Assembly: GCF_000420165.1 (NCBI RefSeq)
Contig: NZ_ATUK01000010.1
Coordinates: 62,001 to 126,000, forward strand
Direction: 5' to 3'
DNA from: Thioalkalivibrio sp. AKL19
Lineage (GTDB): Bacteria > Pseudomonadota > Gammaproteobacteria > Ectothiorhodospirales > Ectothiorhodospiraceae
DNA length: 64,000 bases
Shown: one piece after another, positions 25,041 through 32,344 of the stretch
Layout of the letters: each line of letters starts with the position of its first letter
How positions within the stretch are numbered: the stretch's first letter is position 1
Made by a program: the position numbers and the translations under genes
The notes under the pieces: generated by a model
The model's input: only the letters and a program-made list of their open reading frames with translations
Database searches by the model: none
What the model was told of the DNA's origin: nothing

Positions 25041-25136
25041 TCCCGCCCGCAAACGGCAGCGAGTCGCGCGTCCGGTGGAACTTCACGGCCGGTTCCAGCG
25101 GTCAGATAGACATTGATCCCCGACGCGAGGCACGCA

Positions 25137-25403
25137 ATGGCAGGCGGATGGGCGAAGGATGGCGCGGAGCAGGAGCAGATCGACCACACGGTGGAAGATG
25201 CCCTGCAGCGCGTGCGCAGCCAGATTCCCGAAGGCGAGAGCCTGTCGGAGTGCGAGGATTGCGGCGCGCCGATTCCGGAAGGTCGACGCCGGGCCCTTCC
25301 GGGTGTGCGCCTGTGCGTGGCCTGCCAGGAGGCTCTGGACGCCGAACAGCAGGCCACGAGCCCTTACAACCGGCGCGCCTCCAAGGACAGCCAGCTACGC
25401 TAG
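25137..25403 (+). CDS. DksA/TraR-family zinc-finger protein
   Basis: An 88-residue protein with a C-terminal four-cysteine zinc finger (Cys39, Cys42, Cys60, Cys63 in ECEDCGAPIPEGRR...VRLCVACQEAL) and a short N-terminal helix. It is the size of YbiI/TraR-like proteins, which lack the full coiled coil of DksA, and it might bind RNA polymerase. ATG 25137 has GAGG six bases upstream; the TTG at 25113 is rejected. It is convergent with the next gene. Confidence 0.85.
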   Translation: MAGGWAKDGAEQEQIDHTVEDALQRVRSQIPEGESLSECEDCGAPIPEGRRRALPGVRLCVACQEALDAEQQATSPYNRRASKDSQLR

Positions 25404-25420
25404 GGAGACGCTCCCGGGCA

Positions 25421-25442
25421 GGCAACACGGATCCCGGTTGCC
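25421..25442. terminator. Hairpin between convergent genes
   Basis: GGCAAC (25421-25426) pairs with GTTGCC (25437-25442) around a 10-base loop. It lies exactly between the stops of the DksA-type gene and the small unknown gene, and could end transcription from both sides. The stem is short and has no T-run. Confidence 0.35.
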
Positions 25443-25748
25443 CTACAGATACTTCATCCGCGTCCGCAGGGAGGCCGGGTCGGAGGCCACATCCTTCAGG
25501 CTGGCGCCGTCGTCGGCACTCCCGACCACCAGCCCCTTGCCGGACACCGGAATCACGCTGTCGATCTGAAAGCGCCCGGTGGTCCCGCGCAGAAAGCACT
25601 CCTCGTCGAAGAACAGGCGATCGCCATGCGGCCCGATCTCGTCCGATTCAAGCGTTTCGTACCCGATCAGCCGCGCGATGTCCTCGCGCCCTCCCACGTC
25701 CACCTCTTCGATCGTCTGCTGCTCGGGATCAATCAACAAGGCCTTCAT
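25443..25748 (-). CDS. Small conserved-type protein of unknown function
   Basis: A 101-residue acidic, soluble protein (MKALLIDPEQQTIEEVDVGG start) that I do not recognise. It contains a likely beta-strand pattern (RLFFDEECFLRGTTGRFQID, VIPVSGKGLVVGS) but no catalytic or metal motif I can name. The start at 25748 is ATG with GAGGGGAAC-type sequence upstream on the minus strand. It is divergent from the HDAC-like gene (125 bases between starts) and convergent with the DksA-type gene. Confidence 0.65.
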   Translation of the reverse strand: MKALLIDPEQQTIEEVDVGGREDIARLIGYETLESDEIGPHGDRLFFDEECFLRGTTGRFQIDSVIPVSGKGLVVGSADDGASLKDVASDPASLRTRMKYL

Positions 25749-25873
25749 TCGGTTCCCCTCTGCCGGCGCGATTCATGTGGATACTACGGTAGCGGTCCCG
25801 TCGCCACAGGACCACCGTGTCCGTGACCCGCACACCCCTATACTCGTGGGAGGCACCCGGCGGAGACACGTCC

Positions 25874-26827
25874 ATGCCTTACACGGCCTACATCTCGCAT
25901 CCCGATTGCCTGCTGCATGATCCAGGGCGGCATCACCCCGAGCGGCCGGGGCGCCTGCACGCCGTTCGCAACGCGCTGCTCGACGAGGGCCTGCTGGAAG
26001 GCCTTTGTCTGCTGGACGCCCCGCCAGCCACCGATGCACAACTCCAGCGGGTCCACACGGCGGCGCATGTGGCGCACATCCGTGCGAGTACCCCCGCTTC
26101 CGGGCACCAGGCCCTACTCGACCCGGACACCATCATGGGCGAGCACACGCTGCAGGCGGCCCTGCGCGCGGCCGGTGCCGGCATCGAGGGCGTGCGGGCC
26201 GTCATGGAGGGGGATGCGGACAACGCCTTCTGCGCCGTTCGGCCGCCCGGGCACCATGCCGAACGCGCCCGCGCCATGGGGTTCTGCCTGTTCAACAACG
26301 TGGCGGTGGCCGCCGCCCACGCACTGGAACACTACGCGCTCTCACGCGTCGCCATCGCCGATTTCGACGTTCACCACGGCAACGGTACCGAGGATATCTT
26401 TCGCGATGATCCACGGGTGCTGTACTGCTCCAGCTTCCAGCATCCGTACTATCCCGACACGCCCCACGCCGAACGGGATCATCTGATACACACGCCTCTG
26501 GCCGCCAGGACCGCCGGAGCCGGCTTTCGCGCGGCACTTGAACGCGACTGGATACCGGCGATGGACCGTTTCATGCCCGAACTGGTGCTGGTATCGGCCG
26601 GTTTCGACGCCCACCGGGACGATCCCCTGGCAAGCCTGAATCTCGACGAGGACGACTTTGCCTGGGTCACGCGGGCGCTTGCCGCGGTTGCGTCACGCCA
26701 CGCCGGCGGACGACTGGTCTCGATGCTGGAAGGCGGCTACGACCTGCCCGCCCTCGGGCTCAGCGCGGCCGCCCATGTCCGCGTCCTTTGCTGTGCGCCT
26801 GAGCGTCAGACGTCCGGCAGGCCCTGA
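25874..26827 (+). CDS. Histone-deacetylase-family amidohydrolase
   Basis: A 317-residue HDAC/acetylpolyamine amidohydrolase-family enzyme. Active-site residues are readable: His127 and His128 (RPPGHHAE), the zinc ligands Asp165 and His167 (DFDVHHGNG) and Asp245 (GFDAHRDDP), and Tyr289 (EGGYDL). Bacterial members deacetylate polyamines or other acetyl amides; the substrate here is unknown. ATG 25874 starts the standard N-terminus (YISHPDCLLHDPGRHHPERPGRL). It lies 140 bases before the BCCT carrier gene on the same strand. Confidence 0.9.
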   Translation: MPYTAYISHPDCLLHDPGRHHPERPGRLHAVRNALLDEGLLEGLCLLDAPPATDAQLQRVHTAAHVAHIRASTPASGHQALLDPDTIMGEHTLQAALRAAGAGIEGVRAVMEGDADNAFCAVRPPGHHAERARAMGFCLFNNVAVAAAHALEHYALSRVAIADFDVHHGNGTEDIFRDDPRVLYCSSFQHPYYPDTPHAERDHLIHTPLAARTAGAGFRAALERDWIPAMDRFMPELVLVSAGFDAHRDDPLASLNLDEDDFAWVTRALAAVASRHAGGRLVSMLEGGYDLPALGLSAAAHVRVLCCAPERQTSGRP

Positions 26828-26967
26828 TCCCGTATCTCGCAGCGACAAAACGAGGTTCGCGCCATCGCTTTTGCATTTTGCTTGTTGCACGTCTTTACTC
26901 GATGGGGTTGCCAAACCGGCCCCCTCGGCCACGGCAACCGACAAGAACAAGACACAAGGAGGCGACG

Positions 26968-28587
26968 GTGAGCGAGAATCCACAAGACCTCGAGGAACAG
27001 AAAAAGGAACTGGAAGCCGAATACGACACCGACCACGAGATTGGCGAGCAGAACATCAACCCGCTGGGGCTGGATCTGCACAACCCGGTCTTCGTGGTCA
27101 GCGCCCTGCTGATTGTTGTATTCGTCCTCCTGTCCCTGGTCTTTCCGGAACAGGCGAACGAGCACCTCGACAACACACGTCAGTGGATCGGCCGCACCTT
27201 TGACTGGCTGTTCCTGTCGGCCGGCAACATCTTCGTGCTGTTCTGCCTGGCCCTGATCCTCCTGCCCATCGGACGCATCCGCATCGGCGGCCAGGACGCC
27301 AAGCCGGAATTCTCGGTCATTTCCTGGTTCTCCATGCTGTTCGCCGCCGGCATGGGCATCGGCCTGATGTTCTGGAGCGTGGCCGAGCCGGTGGGCTACT
27401 TCACCGAATGGTTCGGAACGCCACTGGGCATCGAAGGCGGGACCGAGGAATCCCGACAGGCCGCGCTGGGCGCCACCATGTATCACTGGGGCCTGCATCC
27501 CTGGGCAATCTACGCGGTCGTCGGCCTGGCGCTCGCGTTCTTTGCCTACAACAAGGGCCTGCCGCTGACCATCCGTTCGGCGTTCTATCCCCTCCTCGGT
27601 GAGCGCGTCTGGGGCCCGATCGGCCACGTGATCGACACCCTCGCCGTGCTCGCCACCATGTTCGGCCTGGCCACCTCGCTGGGCCTCGGCGCGCAGCAGG
27701 CCGCCTCGGGCATGGAGTTCCTGTTCGGCATCGATTCCGGCCTGAACACCCAGGTCGCCATCATCATCGGCGTGACCATCATCGCTCTGCTGTCGATCAT
27801 GCGCGGCATCCACGGCGGGGTGAAGGTGCTCAGCAACATCAACCTGGTGTTCGCCGCACTGCTGTTGCTGTTTGTGATGGTGGCCGGGGGCGTCCTCGCA
27901 TTCCTCTCCAACATCGGCACCACGGTCACGGGGTATGTGCAGTACTTCATCCCGCTCAGCAACCCGGTCGGGCGCGAGGACGAGACCTTCTACCACGCCT
28001 GGACCATCTTCTTCTGGGCCTGGTGGATCTCCTGGTCGCCGTTTGTCGGCATGTTCATCGCCCGCGTGTCCCGCGGCCGCACGGTACGCCAGTTCGTCAC
28101 CGCGGTGCTGCTGGTACCGACCCTGGTCACCGTGATCTGGATGAGCGCCTTCGGCGGCTCCGGCCTGGGCCAGGCACGCGACGGCATTGGCGCCCTGGCG
28201 GACGGCATCTCCGACTCCTCCCTGGCGCTGTTCCAGATGCTGGAGCACCTGCCGTTCACCGCCATCACCTCGTTCCTGGCCATCGCCCTGGTCCTGGTGT
28301 TCTTCATCACCTCCTCGGACTCGGGCTCCCTGGTGATCGACTCCATCACCTCGGGCGGCAAGACCGACGCCCCGCAATCCCAGCGCCTGTTCTGGGCCAC
28401 CACCGAGGGCGTGGTCGCGGGGGTCCTGCTGGCGGTTGGCGGCGCGGCGGCCCTCAACGCGTTGCAAGCGGGGGCCGTGAGTACCGGCCTGCCATTCGTC
28501 ATCGTGCTGCTGCTGATGTGTGTCAGCCTGATGAAGGGGCTGTTCCACGAACTGGCCCTCATCCGCATCGAGGAAGCCAAGACCTGA
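26968..28587 (+). CDS. BCCT family transporter (betaine/choline/carnitine type)
   Basis: A 539-residue carrier with about 12 transmembrane helices. The glycine-rich segment FAAGMGIGLMFWSVAEPVGYF and the segment WWISWSPFVGMFIARVSRGRT are signature regions of BCCT transporters such as BetP and OpuD; MSAFGGSGL follows. Family members import glycine betaine, choline or ectoine with sodium. The GTG start at 26968 is preceded by a strong AAGGAGG. A betaine or ectoine substrate fits a halophile, but the sequence alone does not decide it. Confidence 0.9.
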   Translation: MSENPQDLEEQKKELEAEYDTDHEIGEQNINPLGLDLHNPVFVVSALLIVVFVLLSLVFPEQANEHLDNTRQWIGRTFDWLFLSAGNIFVLFCLALILLPIGRIRIGGQDAKPEFSVISWFSMLFAAGMGIGLMFWSVAEPVGYFTEWFGTPLGIEGGTEESRQAALGATMYHWGLHPWAIYAVVGLALAFFAYNKGLPLTIRSAFYPLLGERVWGPIGHVIDTLAVLATMFGLATSLGLGAQQAASGMEFLFGIDSGLNTQVAIIIGVTIIALLSIMRGIHGGVKVLSNINLVFAALLLLFVMVAGGVLAFLSNIGTTVTGYVQYFIPLSNPVGREDETFYHAWTIFFWAWWISWSPFVGMFIARVSRGRTVRQFVTAVLLVPTLVTVIWMSAFGGSGLGQARDGIGALADGISDSSLALFQMLEHLPFTAITSFLAIALVLVFFITSSDSGSLVIDSITSGGKTDAPQSQRLFWATTEGVVAGVLLAVGGAAALNALQAGAVSTGLPFVIVLLLMCVSLMKGLFHELALIRIEEAKT

Positions 28588-28604
28588 CGCCGCCCCCCCC
28601 CCGC

Positions 28605-28630
28605 CTGGATGGCCACCACAGGCCATCCAG
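28605..28630 (+). terminator. Hairpin terminator candidate after the BCCT gene
   Basis: CTGGATGGCC and GGCCATCCAG form a perfect 10-bp stem with a six-base loop, 18 bases after the BCCT stop codon. A C-rich rather than T-rich stretch follows, so it may stabilise mRNA or need Rho. Confidence 0.55.
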
Positions 28631-28753
28631 CCTCCCCACCCGGCCCCCGCGCCCGCCGGTCTCGGCGCCGCGGGGGTCGTTCCGTTGGGGACAACCACCC
28701 CCGGAATCGGGCATCCTCTCGCGGATGAGTCCACACGCCCCGGCCCAACACCC

Positions 28754-29344
28754 ATGAGCCTCCGCCAAGCGGTCGCGCGACACCCGCTGCTGGCCGGGAT
28801 GGCCTTTCAGGCCGCGCTGATCCCGCTCGCCCTGATCCTGGCCCGGGTGGCCGGCATCCCGCTCAACCAGCGAATCGACTGGAGCCTGGAGGCCGCCGCG
28901 CTGGGCGCCCTTGCCGTGTTGCCCATGCTGATGCTGCTCGGCACGCTCGCACTCAGCGGCTGGGAGCCCTACCGCGCACTGGCCGACCAGGTCCGCGATT
29001 TCGTGCACCAGCTCTTTCGCAACGCCCTGCCTGGCGCCGTGCTGCTGATCGCCATCCTCGCCGGCGTGGGCGAGGAACTGCTGGTACGGGGCGTGTTGCA
29101 GGGCTGGCTGACCGAACGCTGGTCACCCGAGTGGGCCATCGTTGCCGCGGCGATCGTGTTTGGACTCGCCCATTCGATCAGCCGCCTGTACTTCGTGTTC
29201 GCCACCGTCATCGGGCTCTACCTCGGGGTGCTCTATCACCTGACCGGCAACCTGCTGGTGGTGATCGTCACCCATGCCCTGTATGACTGGATCGTCATCC
29301 ACTGGTACCTGCGTTCCCGCGATGCCGGCAGGGGCGGCGCATGA
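28754..29344 (+). CDS. CPBP-family intramembrane glutamic protease
   Basis: A 196-residue membrane protein with about six hydrophobic segments and the CPBP/Abi motifs: Glu107-Glu108 with Arg112 (GVGEELLVRG), His140 (FGLAHS) and the third motif THALYDW. Family members act as CAAX-type proteases. Physiological substrates in bacteria are mostly unknown. ATG 28754 is chosen because the upstream in-frame stretch is Pro-rich and covers the BCCT spacer. Confidence 0.88.
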   Translation: MSLRQAVARHPLLAGMAFQAALIPLALILARVAGIPLNQRIDWSLEAAALGALAVLPMLMLLGTLALSGWEPYRALADQVRDFVHQLFRNALPGAVLLIAILAGVGEELLVRGVLQGWLTERWSPEWAIVAAAIVFGLAHSISRLYFVFATVIGLYLGVLYHLTGNLLVVIVTHALYDWIVIHWYLRSRDAGRGGA

Positions 29345-29345
29345 T

Positions 29346-29405
29346 CATCCAGCAGTTATCCAGGGGGAACGGGCCCGCCAAGCCCCGCCCTGCCCCTGCT
29401 GGATG
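29346..29405. repeat. 10-bp inverted repeat around a structured spacer
   Basis: CATCCAGCAG (29346-29355) and CTGCTGGATG (29396-29405) are perfect complements 40 bases apart; the inner part contains GGGCCCGCCAAGCCC, which can form a second small stem. It directly follows the CPBP protease stop. It could be a terminator, a small structured RNA or a short repeat; I cannot decide. Confidence 0.45.
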
Positions 29406-29522
29406 ACCATCCACGGGCGGGGGTCGACGTCACCGACTGCCTGCCCCGGGAACACGCGTCATGTTTCCATGACTGCGGGAGCGGTGCGCTGACGCACCGC
29501 AACGAGGACGAGGTGGGCGCGT

Positions 29523-30800
29523 TCAGCACACGCCCGGGCCAAGGCCCGAACGCGTCTGTTCCATGAATTGCGCCAGGCGTGCCGGCCGGCCGAGATAAAA
29601 ACCCTGCACCAGGTCACAGCCCAGAGCGCGCAGGCGCTCGAGGGTCTCGTGGTCTTCCACGCCCTCGGCCACCACGCTCAGGCCCATCTTCTGGCCGAGC
29701 CCGATCATGGATTCCACGATGCGCTGGTGCGGCCGGCTGGACACCAGTTCGTGGACAAAGGTCATGTCGATCTTGAGCTCGTCCAGCGGCATGCGCAGCA
29801 GCCGCTCCATCGACGAATAACCAATACCGAAGTCATCCATGGACACCCGCAAGCCCAGGTCCTTCATACCGTGCAGGGCCGCACGCGCCTCGGCGTCGTG
29901 GCTCTCCATCACCGCCGTTTCGGTCAGCTCCACTGTGACGCTCTCCGCCGGCACCTGCCAGACCTCCAGTGACTGCGCCACCAGATCCACCACCTCCCGT
30001 TCCTGCAGGTCGTCGGCGGAAAAGTTCACCGAGATCCCCGCGCCCAGTCCGGCCTGGCGGTACTCGGCACACTGGCGCAGGGCCGTGTTGAACACCCAGT
30101 GCGTCAGCCGGGGCATCAGGTCCGTTCCCTCCGCCGCCCGCACCATGGTGTCCGGACGGATCGAGCCATACTGCGGGTGATCCCAGCGCAACAGGGCTTC
30201 CACCGATTGCACGCAGCCCGATGCCAGCGCGACCTGTGGCTGATACTCGAGGTGCAGGCTTCCCTCCTCGATGGCCTGCCCCAGCTGGGACCACAGACCC
30301 ACGCCCTCCAGCATGGTCGCCGCCGCCTCCGGGGCATACAGGCTCAGGCGCGCCCGGGCCCGGCGCGCCTGCCGAACCGCGGCATAGGCATTCGCCAGCA
30401 ACTCCTGCGGGGCAACCACCCGGGGGGCCGCCAGCGCCAGTCCGGCACGCGGCCACAGCAGCACCTGTCGCTCACCACAGGGAAACGGTTCACTCAACAC
30501 CCGCAGCATCTTGTGGGCCGCCAGCTCGGCGAACCCACTCCCGGCCACGGCCGGCTGCGCACAGGTGATCTGATGGCGTCCGGTGATCCCGACCAGGCCG
30601 TCGGTCAGGGCGCTCGCCAGCGCCTGACCCGCGTTCCGGATCAGTTCGTCTCCCGCGGGGTACCCCAGGGCCGCGTCCACGTCCCTTAGCCCCTCCAGTT
30701 CGATGACGGTCACGGCTGCTTGCGCCCCTGCCGCCTGCGGGCGCGGGGAAATCCCGTCCAGGGCACGGAGAAAATCGTGATATTCAAACAGCTTCGACAT
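29523..30800 (-). CDS. c-di-GMP phosphodiesterase: degenerate GGDEF plus EAL
   Basis: A 425-residue protein. The first 165 residues keep a GGDEF-like fold, but the signature loop reads AGSGFAEL, so cyclase activity is not expected. The EAL domain (about 170-420) looks catalytically complete: Glu201-Ala-Leu203, SVNFSADDL, VELTETAVM, DDFGIGYSS, LKIDMTFV and AEGVED. It should hydrolyse c-di-GMP. The start at 30800 (MSKLFEYH) is used rather than a longer reading to 30827. It is the last of three co-oriented signalling genes. Confidence 0.88.
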   Translation of the reverse strand: MSKLFEYHDFLRALDGISPRPQAAGAQAAVTVIELEGLRDVDAALGYPAGDELIRNAGQALASALTDGLVGITGRHQITCAQPAVAGSGFAELAAHKMLRVLSEPFPCGERQVLLWPRAGLALAAPRVVAPQELLANAYAAVRQARRARARLSLYAPEAAATMLEGVGLWSQLGQAIEEGSLHLEYQPQVALASGCVQSVEALLRWDHPQYGSIRPDTMVRAAEGTDLMPRLTHWVFNTALRQCAEYRQAGLGAGISVNFSADDLQEREVVDLVAQSLEVWQVPAESVTVELTETAVMESHDAEARAALHGMKDLGLRVSMDDFGIGYSSMERLLRMPLDELKIDMTFVHELVSSRPHQRIVESMIGLGQKMGLSVVAEGVEDHETLERLRALGCDLVQGFYLGRPARLAQFMEQTRSGLGPGVC

Positions 30801-30875
30801 CGACAGAGTCCCGGCTGCTGCGCCCATGCAGCGAAATTGGCAGATGCGGATCCAAGGTACGGGATCCGCATCTAC

Positions 30876-32147
30876 TCAAAGATAATAGCGCGCCGGATCG
30901 ACCCCGTAGGCGCCCGCCGGAAGGTCGCGCAGGATCTGGCGCTGCACGCCCTCGGACTCCGGCGCGAGCGGCCCCAGATCCAGCTCCCACGGGTCGGGAT
31001 ACGGCATATGGGACGGATCGAGGATGCGCATCACCCGGGGCATGAAACGCTGCGTGCGGCGATGGCTCAACACAATCGCGACCTCGCCGTTGTCCAGCTC
31101 CACCAGGCTGCCCACGGGAAAAAGCCCCACGCAGTGCGTGAACTGATCCACAAGCGCCGAATTCAGCCCCCAGCGCGCGTGTTCCCGCAATTCCTTCAGG
31201 GCCTCGAAGGGGGTCGCGGCCAGGCCGCCCTCCGTCAGCATCTCCTCGTAGGAATCCACGATAGCCGCCATGCGCGCATAGGCACTGATCTGGTTGGCCA
31301 CCAGACCCCGTGGATAGCCGCGCCCGTCCTCGCGTTCGTGGTGCTGGGCGACAATGTCGCGCACGCCCTCCGGGATCCCGCGGGAGCACTGCAGAATGGT
31401 CTCGCCATATTCCACGTGCCGCTGAACCTCGCGCCGCTGATCCGGGGGCAGCCGCGTGCGGCGCCCCAGGAGCGTCGGCGGCATCTGCATCTTGCCGATA
31501 TCCATCAGCAGGCCACCCAGCCCGAGGATCGACAATTCGGCTCGATCCAGCCCCATGTGCCGGCCCAGCGCTAGAAGATGGATCGCGACATTGAGCGAGT
31601 GGGCGTACAGCACATCGTCCGAGCGGCTCAGCCTGGCCAGTAGCAGCAGGGCGTCCGGGTTGCGCTCCACGCTCTCGCGCAACGCCTCGGACGCCTCCCG
31701 GGCCGCCGCCATCGGTACCCCGGGGTTACGCTCCATGCCGGCACGGATCTGCTCCAGCACACGCCCGGCAATCGCCTGAGCCTCCTTGGCCGCCGGGAGC
31801 TCCTGCTCCACCGGGCAGTGATCGCGATAAACGGTCATGCCGCGAAACTGGGCGGCCTCGGGCTGGCCCGAAGCCGTCGCGACAGCCCGTGCGGACGCGG
31901 CGGCCGGTGGCAGCCGGCTCAGCGACTCCGGCGCGCTCTTGTCCAGATCAACGAATACATGCGCACAATGCCGGGCGAGCTCGTCGATATCGTCCTGCGA
32001 GCGAATCCGCACCCCCTCGACCAGATAGGGCGTCTCCAGCCACGGACGATCGAGCCGGCTGACGTACATACCAACCTGCAGATCGGAAACCGGGATTTCC
32101 TGCTGTAACAGCCCCCAGGGCATACCACTGTCGTCCAACCGTCGCAT
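30876..32147 (-). CDS. DUF3391/HD-GYP protein with altered HD motif
   Basis: A 423-residue protein: N-terminal DUF3391 (about 18-130; LQVGMYVSRLDRPWLETPYLVEGVRI) and a C-terminal HD-GYP domain (about 165-345). The GYP block is intact (HHEREDGRGYP, 269-279), but the HD pair reads Met215-Asp216 in GGLLMDIGKM, so a metal-binding histidine is missing. It may bind rather than hydrolyse c-di-GMP. The start could be 32147 or 32123; neither has a strong ribosome site. It lies 75 bases before the EAL gene and 197 bases after the pseudokinase gene. Confidence 0.85.
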   Translation of the reverse strand: MRRLDDSGMPWGLLQQEIPVSDLQVGMYVSRLDRPWLETPYLVEGVRIRSQDDIDELARHCAHVFVDLDKSAPESLSRLPPAAASARAVATASGQPEAAQFRGMTVYRDHCPVEQELPAAKEAQAIAGRVLEQIRAGMERNPGVPMAAAREASEALRESVERNPDALLLLARLSRSDDVLYAHSLNVAIHLLALGRHMGLDRAELSILGLGGLLMDIGKMQMPPTLLGRRTRLPPDQRREVQRHVEYGETILQCSRGIPEGVRDIVAQHHEREDGRGYPRGLVANQISAYARMAAIVDSYEEMLTEGGLAATPFEALKELREHARWGLNSALVDQFTHCVGLFPVGSLVELDNGEVAIVLSHRRTQRFMPRVMRILDPSHMPYPDPWELDLGPLAPESEGVQRQILRDLPAGAYGVDPARYYL

Positions 32148-32344
32148 CTGGCCGCTACCATGTTCGGCCAGCGTTGCATCACCTCTACATTAGCGCTACT
32201 TCTCGAGGCGGAACAGTGATTTAGTGCAGAACTCGCTAGGCGTTCACAAATGCCGGCATCCGCCGGCCCAATCCGGAGGACTGAGGGGCGCGATCGACAC
32301 TGCGCCGGCCGCACCACCCGCGGATGCGCGCGGCCGGGGCGGCG

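Noticed and set aside
26806-28755. A 649-codon frame on the minus strand.
   Set aside because: Antisense shadow of the BCCT transporter with very high His/Asp/Gln content.
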